Source: Sphingomonas abietis
GTDB lineage: Bacteria; Pseudomonadota; Alphaproteobacteria; Sphingomonadales; Sphingomonadaceae
Assembly (NCBI RefSeq): GCF_027625475.1
Contig: NZ_CP115174.1
Span: 2,825,001 to 2,889,000 of the forward strand
Direction: 5' to 3'
DNA length: 64,000 nucleotides
Shown here: positions 9,425-16,184 of the stretch, piece after piece
Layout of the letters: each line of letters opens with the position of its first letter
Position numbering within the stretch: the stretch's first letter is position 1
Made by a program: the position numbers and the translations under genes
The notes under the pieces: generated by a model
Databases searched by the model: none
What the model saw: the letters and a program-made list of their open reading frames with translations, nothing else
Told to the model about the DNA's origin: nothing

Positions 9425-10543
9425 TCACGACAGCAGCACCGCGGGCGACTGCGGCGACCAGCTCAGCCACACCGGCTGGTCGGTATCGAAGCCGCGATCC
9501 TCGTAGCGCCGCACGTTGGAGCGCAGCACCTTGACCATGCGGCCGCCCGCCACCTCGATCTCATAGACCGTCTCGCTGCCGAGATAGGAGAAATGCCTGA
9601 CCGTGCCGGCGAGCAGGTTGGCGCCTTCGGGGGTGCCCGGCGCCAGCGCCGGTGGCGGCGCATCGGGTTCGCGGTGGGCGAGCTCGATCTTCTCGGGGCG
9701 CAGCGCCGCCCAGACCGTGCCGCCCTCCGCGCCGGTGACGCCATGATCGACCCAGACGCGCGCACCGTCCGCCTCGATCAGCGCCTGCGCGGCCAGATCC
9801 TGCACCAGCCGCCCCTCGAACAGGTTCACGCTGCCGATGAAATCGGCGACGAAGCGGTTGGCGGGATATTCGTAGAGATCGCTCGGGTTCGCGACCTGCT
9901 GGAGCACGCCCTTGTTCATCACCCCGCAGCGGCAGGCCATCGCCAGCGCCTCGTCCTGGTCGTGGGTCACCATCACGAAGGTGACGCCGACCTTGTCCTG
10001 AATGATCGCCAGCTCGGAGCGCATCGCCTCGCGCAGCTTGGCATCCAGCGCCGACAGCGGCTCGTCCAGCAACAGCACGCGCGGCCGCTTGACCAATGCG
10101 CGGGCGAGCGCGACGCGCTGGCGCTGGCCGCCGGACAGCTGATCGGGCTTGCGCGTCTCGAAGCCGTCGAGCTTGACCAGCGCCAACGCGTCGTGGACGC
10201 GGGTCCGCCGCTCCTTCTCCGGCACGCCGTCGATGCGCAGGCCATAGCCGACATTCTGTTCGACGGTCATGTGCGGGAACACCGCGTAGGACTGGAACAC
10301 CATGTTGACCGGGCGCTTGTTCGGCCCGACCCCGGCCATGTCTTGACCGTCGATCAGGATGCGGCCTTCGGTCGGCACCTCCAGCCCGGCGAGCATCCGG
10401 AGCAAAGTCGTCTTGCCGCAGCCCGACGGCCCGAGCAGCGCGAAGAACTCGCCCTCGACGATATCCAGCGACACATCGTCGACCGCGGCGAAATCGCCGA
10501 AGCGCTTGGAAACGCCCTCGATCCGGATCAGCGGCTCGGCCAA
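9425..10543 (-). CDS. potG: Polyamine ABC transporter ATP-binding protein (PotG/SpuF-like)
   Basis: This is the ATPase (372 aa) of a putrescine/spermidine importer. It shows Walker A GPSGCGKTT, the Q-loop in NMVFQSYAVFP, signature LSGGQRQRVALARAL, Walker B VLLLDEPLSALD and the H-loop in VMVTHDQDEALAM. A C-terminal TOBE-type regulatory region contains ALRPEKIELAHR. The start is TTG, one nucleotide after the potI-like stop, preceded by an AAGGGGGAC ribosome site; no better ATG exists nearby. It works with the two permeases upstream. The periplasmic binding protein of such a system is missing from the block. Confidence 0.93.
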   Translation of the reverse strand: MAEPLIRIEGVSKRFGDFAAVDDVSLDIVEGEFFALLGPSGCGKTTLLRMLAGLEVPTEGRILIDGQDMAGVGPNKRPVNMVFQSYAVFPHMTVEQNVGYGLRIDGVPEKERRTRVHDALALVKLDGFETRKPDQLSGGQRQRVALARALVKRPRVLLLDEPLSALDAKLREAMRSELAIIQDKVGVTFVMVTHDQDEALAMACRCGVMNKGVLQQVANPSDLYEYPANRFVADFIGSVNLFEGRLVQDLAAQALIEADGARVWVDHGVTGAEGGTVWAALRPEKIELAHREPDAPPPALAPGTPEGANLLAGTVRHFSYLGSETVYEIEVAGGRMVKVLRSNVRRYEDRGFDTDQPVWLSWSPQSPAVLLS

Positions 10544-10544
10544 A

Positions 10545-11387
10545 TCACTGTCCCCCTTCCATCTTGGCGATATCCCGCCCCTGCATCCTGAGGCCGATCG
10601 CGGTCAGCACCACCGTCACCACGATCAGCAAAGTCGAGGCGGCGTTGACCTCTGGCGTCACCGAGAAGCGCACCATCGAATAGACCTTCACCGGGAAGGT
10701 CACCGTATCGGGCCCGGCGGTGAAGAAGGTGATGACGAAATCGTCGAGGCTGAGCGTGAAGGCGAGCAGCGCGCCCGCGATCAGCGCCGGCTTCATGTGC
10801 GGCACCAGCACATCCATGAAGGCGCGCCATTCCGAGGCGCCGAGATCCTTCGCTGCCTCCTCCAACTCGCGGTTGAACGAGGCGAGCCGCGCCCGCACGA
10901 TCACCGCGACGAACGGAAAACTGAACGAGATGTGCGCGATGACGATCGCGCCGAGGCTGAACGGCCATGGCAGATCGGCCGGCCACGCCATGATCCGCGA
11001 GAAGAACACCAGCATGGCGACGCCCATGCAGATCTCCGGCACCACGATCGGCAACGCCAGCGCGCCCTCGAACGCCGGCTTCCACGGAAAGCGGAACCGC
11101 CAGCAGGCGACCGCGACCAGCGCGCCGAGCACCAGGCTGATCAGCGTGGAGAGCGCGGCGATGGTCAGCGAATTGCCAAACGCGACGAGCAGGTCGCTGT
11201 CGTTGAAGACGGCACCGTACCAGTCGAGTGTGAAGCCCTGCCAGACGATGTTGCGGCGGCTGTCGTTGAAGCTGAACACCACCAAAGTCAGCAGCGGCGC
11301 GTAGAGGAAGATAGTGACCAGCGCCAACCACAGCCGCAGCGGCCAGCGAGCGAGATAGTCGAGCGGTGCGGCCTTGCTGCGGCTCAT
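10545..11387 (-). CDS. potI: Polyamine ABC transporter permease (PotI/SpuH-like)
   Basis: An inner-membrane permease of 280 residues. Hydrophobic helices begin at LALVTIFLYAPLLTLVVFSF, followed by NSLTIAALSTLISLVLGALVA, ALALPIVVPEICMGVAMLVFF and VIAHISFSFPFVAVIV. The EAAxxLGA-type ATPase-coupling loop is EEAAKDLGASEWRAF, and LAFTLSLDDFVITFF is typical of PotI. The chosen ATG gives MSRSKAAPLDYL; the longer frame upstream translates a family A repeat. The gene ends one nucleotide before the potG-like TTG start. Confidence 0.92.
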   Translation of the reverse strand: MSRSKAAPLDYLARWPLRLWLALVTIFLYAPLLTLVVFSFNDSRRNIVWQGFTLDWYGAVFNDSDLLVAFGNSLTIAALSTLISLVLGALVAVACWRFRFPWKPAFEGALALPIVVPEICMGVAMLVFFSRIMAWPADLPWPFSLGAIVIAHISFSFPFVAVIVRARLASFNRELEEAAKDLGASEWRAFMDVLVPHMKPALIAGALLAFTLSLDDFVITFFTAGPDTVTFPVKVYSMVRFSVTPEVNAASTLLIVVTVVLTAIGLRMQGRDIAKMEGGQ

Positions 11388-11400
11388 ATCCGCGCCCTCC

Positions 11401-11480
11401 CCCGTTCGTGTCGAGCGAAGTCGAGACACGCTTGCGCCGCGCCCGCTGCATGTCCCTCGACTGCGCTCGGGACGAACGGG
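11401..11480. repeat. Family A palindromic repeat (A3)
   Basis: An 80-bp element with arms CCCGTTCGTGTCGAGCGAAG and CTGCGCTCGGGACGAACGGG, placed between the two permease genes. It ends 13 bp from the end of the upstream permease gene. Confidence 0.88.
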
Positions 11481-11493
11481 GGAAGGCCCATGA

Positions 11494-12357
11494 TCATCCC
11501 TCCAGCCCCTTCCGCCGCCGGGCGATCATCGCCTGCACCGCGATCGCGGCGAAGGTCAGGTACATCAGCACGAAGGACAAAGCCGCGCCGAACGGCCAGT
11601 CGTTGGCGCGCTTGAACTGGCGCTCGATAACGTTGGCGATCATCTGGCTGTCCGGCCCGCCGAGCAGGTCCGGCGTCAGGTAGGAGCCCATCGCCGGGAT
11701 GAAGGTGATCAGGATGCCCGAGAGGATGCCGGGCAGCGCCAGCGGCACCACCACCGAAAAGATGGTACGGACATGCCCCGCGCCGAGATCGAGGCTCGCC
11801 TCCAGCAGCGAACGGTCGAGCCGGTCCAGCGCCGAATAGAGCGGCAGCACCAGAAAGGGCAGGTTGACGTAGACCAGCCCGACCACCACCGCGAAATTAT
11901 TGTGGAGCAGCGGCCACGGCCCGAGCCCGACCCAGCCGATGATGTCGTTGATGAAGCCCTCGGTCCTGAGCACCGCCATCAGCGCATAGGTGCGGACCAG
12001 CAGGTTGGTCCAGAAGGGCAGCATGATCAGCAGCAGCAGCCACACCTTCGCCTTCGGCCCGGCGAAGGTGATCGCCAGCGCCACCGGAAAGCCGACGATC
12101 AGGCAGAGGAAAGTGGTGAGCGCCGCATAGCCCAACGACTTGACGAACACCTGGACGTAGACAGGATCGGCGATGCGCGCATAGTTGGAGAAGGTGCCGT
12201 CGATCGCGATGTCGGTGAGGCCCACGGTGCGACCGAAGCTGTACGCCCAGATCACCGCGAGCGGCACGAGGAAGAAGACGAACAGCCACAGCGCCGGCGC
12301 CGCGAACACCGCCGCGAACGGGCCTTTCGCCTGGCGCCAGGGCTGCTCGGTGCTCAT
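11494..12357 (-). CDS. potH: Polyamine ABC transporter permease (PotH/SpuG-like)
   Basis: An inner-membrane permease of 287 residues with about six hydrophobic helices: a first at LWLFVFFLVPLAVIWAYSFG, then YAALTTFLCLIVGFPVALAI, VWLLLLIMLPFWTNLLVRTYA and later VVVGLVYVNLPFLVLPLYS. LLEASLDLGAGHVRTIFSVV is the ATPase-coupling EAA loop, and TFIPAMGSYLTPDLLGG is characteristic of PotH. It is the upstream partner of the PotI-like permease, with repeat elements on either side. Confidence 0.93.
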   Translation of the reverse strand: MSTEQPWRQAKGPFAAVFAAPALWLFVFFLVPLAVIWAYSFGRTVGLTDIAIDGTFSNYARIADPVYVQVFVKSLGYAALTTFLCLIVGFPVALAITFAGPKAKVWLLLLIMLPFWTNLLVRTYALMAVLRTEGFINDIIGWVGLGPWPLLHNNFAVVVGLVYVNLPFLVLPLYSALDRLDRSLLEASLDLGAGHVRTIFSVVVPLALPGILSGILITFIPAMGSYLTPDLLGGPDSQMIANVIERQFKRANDWPFGAALSFVLMYLTFAAIAVQAMIARRRKGLEG

Positions 12358-12377
12358 GCGCCCATCCCCTCACCGCA

Positions 12378-12456
12378 CCCGTTCGTGTCGAGCGAAGTCG
12401 AGACACGCCTGCATATCGCCCGCCTCGCATCCCTCGACTTCGCTCGGGACGAACGG
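12378..12456. repeat. Family A palindromic repeat (A4)
   Basis: Arms CCCGTTCGTGTCGAGCGAAG and CTTCGCTCGGGACGAACGG, about 79 bp, between the first glutamine-synthetase-like gene and potH. Confidence 0.88.
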
Positions 12457-12468
12457 AGGAGGAGAGGC

Positions 12469-13842
12469 TCACGCATTCTGGAGATACCAGTCGTAATCGA
12501 GCGAGGTCACCGCAGCGTTGAAGCGGGCCTGCTCGGTGCGTTTCACCGTGGCGTAGAGATCAACGAAGGCATCACCCAGATAGTCGCGCATCACGCTGGA
12601 CGCCTCGAAGCGATCGATCGCCTTGAGCCAATCGGTCGGCAGCGGATCACCCGCCGCGACCGGCGCTGAATAGCCATCGCCCAGCGTCATCGCGCCCGGA
12701 TCGATATTGTTCGTCAGGCCATGATGCGCCCCGGCCAGCACCACCGCCAGCGCCAGATAGGGGTTGGCGTCGGCCCCGGCGACGCGATGCTCGACCCGGC
12801 GCGAGGCGGCGGAGCCGGCCGGAATGCGCAGCGCCACGGTGCGGTTGTTGATCCCCCAGGTCGGCGACACCGGCGCGTAGCTGCGCGCGACATAGCGGCG
12901 GAAGCTGTTGGCGTTGGGCGCCAGCACGGCCATCGCGTCCGCCATCGTCTGCGCCATGCCGCCGATCGCGTGGGCGAGCGCGGGCGTGCCCTCCGCCGCC
13001 TCCGCCGCGAAGATGTTGGCGCCGGCCGCATCCAGCATCGACATGTGGATGTGCATGCCCGAGCCCGCGATCTCGGCGAAGGGCTTGGCCATGAAGGTCG
13101 CCTCGCAGCCGAGCGGGCGGGCGACGCCCTTGGCGATGCGCTTGAACAGGATGGCGTGATCGCCCGCCTTCAGCGCGTCGGCCTGGTGGTGGAGGGTCAG
13201 TTCGAGCTGGCCCGGCGACGCCTCTGAACTCGCCCCCTCGACCGGCACGCCCTGCGCGTCCGCCGCCCGCCACAGCGCGCGCAGGAAATCGGCGGCGTCC
13301 TCGGTCTCGGACAGGCCGTGCGCCTCGTTGGCGGCAGGCTTGCGCCGGGTGAAGGGCGAGCTGCGGAGCGACACCCTGCCCCGCCGGCTCTCGACCAGAT
13401 AGAATTCCATCTCGCACGCCACCACCGGGGTCAGCCCGTCGGCGGCGAAGCGATCGAGCACCCGCGCCAGCACCGCGCGCGGATCGAACGGCGTGATCTC
13501 CCCGTCCAGATCGTGCAGCGAGCACATCACCTGCGCGACATCCTCGCCCAGCCACGGCGCGGGGACGAGCCCGCCCGGCACCGCGCGGGCGATGCGATCG
13601 GCGTCGCCGGTCTCCCACACCATGCCGGTGTCCTCGCAATCGGCGCCGAGGATATCCACCGCGACGATCGATCCGGGCAGAAAGGCCGATCCCTCATAAA
13701 GCTTCAGCAATTCCGAACGGCGCAGCCGCTTGCCACGCGGAACGCCGCCCAGCGAAGTGAAGAACATCTCGAAATATTCGATATCTGGATGCGCGGCCAG
13801 GAAGCCATGAGCTTCCTGCGGATCTGCCGCGAAGCCCTTCAT
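12469..13842 (-). CDS. puuA: Glutamine synthetase-family ligase, gamma-glutamylputrescine synthetase type (PuuA/SpuB-like)
   Basis: This is the first of the two GS-like ligases (457 aa). The N-terminal domain begins FLAAHPDIEYFEMFFTSLGGVPRGKRL. Catalytic-core motifs are CEMEFYLVES, SSEASPGQLELTLHHQ, TFMAKPFAEIAGSGMHIHMS, APNANSFRRYVA and SRRVEHRVAGADANPYLALA. PuuA makes gamma-glutamylputrescine from putrescine, glutamate and ATP. It follows the aldehyde dehydrogenase gene with an ATGA overlap, which sets the start at MKGFAADPQEA. The much longer open frame upstream is the antisense-free shadow of the aldehyde dehydrogenase gene. The PuuA assignment over other gamma-glutamylamide ligases rests on context. 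Confidence 0.85.
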   Translation of the reverse strand: MKGFAADPQEAHGFLAAHPDIEYFEMFFTSLGGVPRGKRLRRSELLKLYEGSAFLPGSIVAVDILGADCEDTGMVWETGDADRIARAVPGGLVPAPWLGEDVAQVMCSLHDLDGEITPFDPRAVLARVLDRFAADGLTPVVACEMEFYLVESRRGRVSLRSSPFTRRKPAANEAHGLSETEDAADFLRALWRAADAQGVPVEGASSEASPGQLELTLHHQADALKAGDHAILFKRIAKGVARPLGCEATFMAKPFAEIAGSGMHIHMSMLDAAGANIFAAEAAEGTPALAHAIGGMAQTMADAMAVLAPNANSFRRYVARSYAPVSPTWGINNRTVALRIPAGSAASRRVEHRVAGADANPYLALAVVLAGAHHGLTNNIDPGAMTLGDGYSAPVAAGDPLPTDWLKAIDRFEASSVMRDYLGDAFVDLYATVKRTEQARFNAAVTSLDYDWYLQNA

Positions 13843-15320
13843 CGCGCACCTGTGAAGCTGATCGAAACGGACTTCATGTCGGCATATTTCTCCAGCGCGT
13901 GCATCGATCGGTCGCGCCCGAAGCCCGATTGGCGGAAGCCGCCGAACGGCATGGTGATGTCGCAGGCATCCCAGCCATTGATCCACACCAGCCCCGCGCG
14001 GATCGCGCGCGCCGCACGGTGGGCGAGGTTCACGTCCGCCGTCCAGACGCCCGCCGCCAGCCCGTAGACGGTGCCGTTGGCGAGCCGGAACGCCTCCTCG
14101 GGCGTGTCGAAGCCGATCGCGCCGAGCACAGGGCCGAACACCTCCTCCTGCGCCAGCGCCGAGGCCGGATCGACATCGTCGAACACCGTCGGGGTGATGT
14201 AGAAGCCGCCGCTCTCCGCGCGCACCCGCTCGCCGCCAAGCAGCAGCGTCGCGCCATCGGCCTTGGCGCGATCGATGCGACGCAGCACGCTCTGCATCTG
14301 CTCCTCGCTGACCATCGCGCCGAAGCGGGTGGCGGGATCGAGCGGATCGCCCGGCACGATCCCCCTCGCGATCTCGACGACGCGCGCGACGAACTCCGCC
14401 TTGATGCTGTTCTGCACCAGCAGCCGCGATCCGGCGGTGCAGACCTCGCCCTGGTTGAAGAAGATCGCCCACGCCGCCGCCTGCGCTGCCGCCTCCCTGT
14501 CGGGGCAGTCCGCGAACACGATCTGCGGGGATTTGCCGCCGAGTTCGAGCGAGACGCGCTTGAGGTTGCTCTCGCCGGCATAGCGCATCAGCAGCCCGCC
14601 GACCGGGCCGGAGCCGGTGAAGGCGATCATGTCGACGTCCCGGTGTCGCGCCAGCGCCTGGCCAGTGACCTCGCCGGTGCCGGGGATGACGTTGAGCACG
14701 CCCGGCGGCAGCCCTGCCTCCAGCGCCAGTTCGCCGAGGCGGATCGCGGTGAGCGGCGATTGCTCGGCGGGCTTCAATATTACCGAATTGCCCATCGCCA
14801 GCGCCGGTGCGACCTTCCACGCCGCCATGTTGAGCGGGAAGTTCCACGGCACGATCGCCCCGACCACGCCCAGCGGCTCATGCACCACCCACGAGATGCG
14901 GCCGGGATGATGCGGGCCAACCTCGCCATAAAGCTTGTCGAGCGCCTCGGCATAATAACGGAAGGTCTTCGCCGATGCCGGGATGTCGAAGGCGCGCGCG
15001 TCGGCGATCGGCTTGCCCATGTCGAGGCTTTCCAGCGTCGCCAGCTCCTCGGCATGCGCGTCGATCAGGTCGGCGAGGCGGAACAGCACCGCCTTCTTGT
15101 CATTATAGGGCAGATCGCGCCACCGCCCGTCCTCGAAGGCGGCGCGCGCCGAGGCGACGGCGCGATCGACATCCGCCGGGCCGCACAGCGCCACCCGCCC
15201 GATCACGCTGCCGTCACGCGGCGTCACATTCTCGAAGGAGTGGGCGGGCATGAAGGGTGCGCCGTCGATGATCGCATCGGCGGGCATGGCGAGCCCTTCG
15301 ATCGTCAGCACATCCGCCAT
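13839..15320 (-). CDS. puuC: NAD(P)-dependent aldehyde dehydrogenase (PuuC/KauB-like)
   Basis: An aldehyde dehydrogenase of 493 residues. The Rossmann/active-site motifs are in order: GVVGAIVPWNFPLNMAAWK, NSVILKPAEQSPLTA, FTGSGPVGG, the catalytic Glu in VSLELGGKSPQ and the catalytic Cys in FFNQGEVCTAGSRLL, then EEVFGPVLG. In polyamine catabolism it would oxidise gamma-glutamyl-gamma-aminobutyraldehyde or 4-aminobutanal to the acid. It is the first gene of the minus-strand polyamine block and overlaps the next gene by 4 bp. The start ATG gives MADVLTIEGLAMP; upstream codons lie in the intergenic region. Confidence 0.9.
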   Translation of the reverse strand: MADVLTIEGLAMPADAIIDGAPFMPAHSFENVTPRDGSVIGRVALCGPADVDRAVASARAAFEDGRWRDLPYNDKKAVLFRLADLIDAHAEELATLESLDMGKPIADARAFDIPASAKTFRYYAEALDKLYGEVGPHHPGRISWVVHEPLGVVGAIVPWNFPLNMAAWKVAPALAMGNSVILKPAEQSPLTAIRLGELALEAGLPPGVLNVIPGTGEVTGQALARHRDVDMIAFTGSGPVGGLLMRYAGESNLKRVSLELGGKSPQIVFADCPDREAAAQAAAWAIFFNQGEVCTAGSRLLVQNSIKAEFVARVVEIARGIVPGDPLDPATRFGAMVSEEQMQSVLRRIDRAKADGATLLLGGERVRAESGGFYITPTVFDDVDPASALAQEEVFGPVLGAIGFDTPEEAFRLANGTVYGLAAGVWTADVNLAHRAARAIRAGLVWINGWDACDITMPFGGFRQSGFGRDRSMHALEKYADMKSVSISFTGAR

Positions 15321-15400
15321 ATATCCCCCGAGCGTCGCATCACTGTGATCACAGCGTATCGCAAGTCGGCGAGGCCGCCAACCCCCGTGCCATCGGAAAG

Positions 15401-15952
15401 TCAGAGCGGCCGCAGATCCCGCAGGTAGCGCCGGGCATTCTCCGCATAGCGCATCGCCCCCTGCCGCATCTCGGCAATCTGCGCCTCGCTCAGAGTGCGG
15501 ACGAACTTCGCCGGGCGCCCGGCCCATAATTCCCCTGCACCCACCGTCTTGCCGCCGGTCAGAAGCGCACCGGCGCCGAGCATCCCGTCGCTCTCCACCG
15601 TCGATCCGTTGAGCAAGGTCGCGCCCATGCCGACGAAGCCGCCGTCGGCGATGGTGCAGCCGTGGAGCATCGCCATGTGACCGACCAGCACATCGTCGCC
15701 GATCACCGTCGGCGCGCCGGGATCGGCATGGACGACGCTGCCATCCTGCACATTGCTGCGCGCGCCGATGCGGATCGCTTCGACGTCGGCGCGCAGCGTG
15801 CAGTTGAACCAGATGCTCGATCCCTCGCCGATCGCGACATCCCCGATGAGGACGCTACCCGGCGCGACGAATACCCCTTCCGCCAGTCGCGGCCGGAGGT
15901 CGCCCAAGGCGAATATCTTACCACCGGCAGGCTTCGCGGGAAGATTGGTCAT
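15401..15952 (-). CDS. Gamma-carbonic anhydrase-like protein (YrdA/PaaY family)
   Basis: A left-handed beta-helix protein (183 aa) of hexapeptide repeats such as GVFVAPGSVLIGDVAIGEGSSIWFN. The three zinc-ligand histidines expected of gamma-class carbonic anhydrases are present at about His75 (SVVHADPG), His92 and His97 (GHMAMLHGC). The C-terminal helix follows AGRPAKFVRTLSE. Members hydrate CO2, hydrolyse thioesters (PaaY) or are uncharacterised, so activity is not assigned. It lies downstream-facing toward the polyamine block but with 80 bp separation and no obvious link. Confidence 0.88.
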   Translation of the reverse strand: MTNLPAKPAGGKIFALGDLRPRLAEGVFVAPGSVLIGDVAIGEGSSIWFNCTLRADVEAIRIGARSNVQDGSVVHADPGAPTVIGDDVLVGHMAMLHGCTIADGGFVGMGATLLNGSTVESDGMLGAGALLTGGKTVGAGELWAGRPAKFVRTLSEAQIAEMRQGAMRYAENARRYLRDLRPL

Positions 15953-16098
15953 CGCGCATTCCTCATGCTTCGCGTCCGCCCCTGACAGACGGGAACTCGG
16001 GGATCATCATAGCCGGAAGCCTGGAGACGCATAACGGGATCCTGCCACGCCAGCCGCGGTGTGGCGCAAGTGCCGCACCGCGCCCCCGACCAGACAAC

Positions 16099-16120
16099 GA
16101 TGTCAAAAACTTTTGACATC
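16099..16120. promoter_or_regulatory. Perfect 22-bp palindrome upstream of the TonB receptor (operator-like)
   Basis: Two 10-bp arms, GATGTCAAAA and TTTTGACATC, separated by AC, form a perfect inverted repeat 64 bp before the receptor start codon. TTGACA inside the right arm could be a -35 hexamer, but no good -10 follows at 17 bp. The position suggests a repressor or activator site for the receptor-halogenase-glucosidase genes. The regulator is not encoded nearby. Confidence 0.6.
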
Positions 16121-16184
16121 TATGTCAGCATCTGTTTGAAGGCCGGCAAGCTCATGAAACTGAGCGAGACACAGGGAGGATTCC

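Noticed and set aside
13843..14847. An N-terminal extension of the first GS-like ligase to 792 codons
   Set aside because: The extra part is an out-of-frame reading of the aldehyde dehydrogenase gene; the ATGA overlap gives a normal-length ligase.
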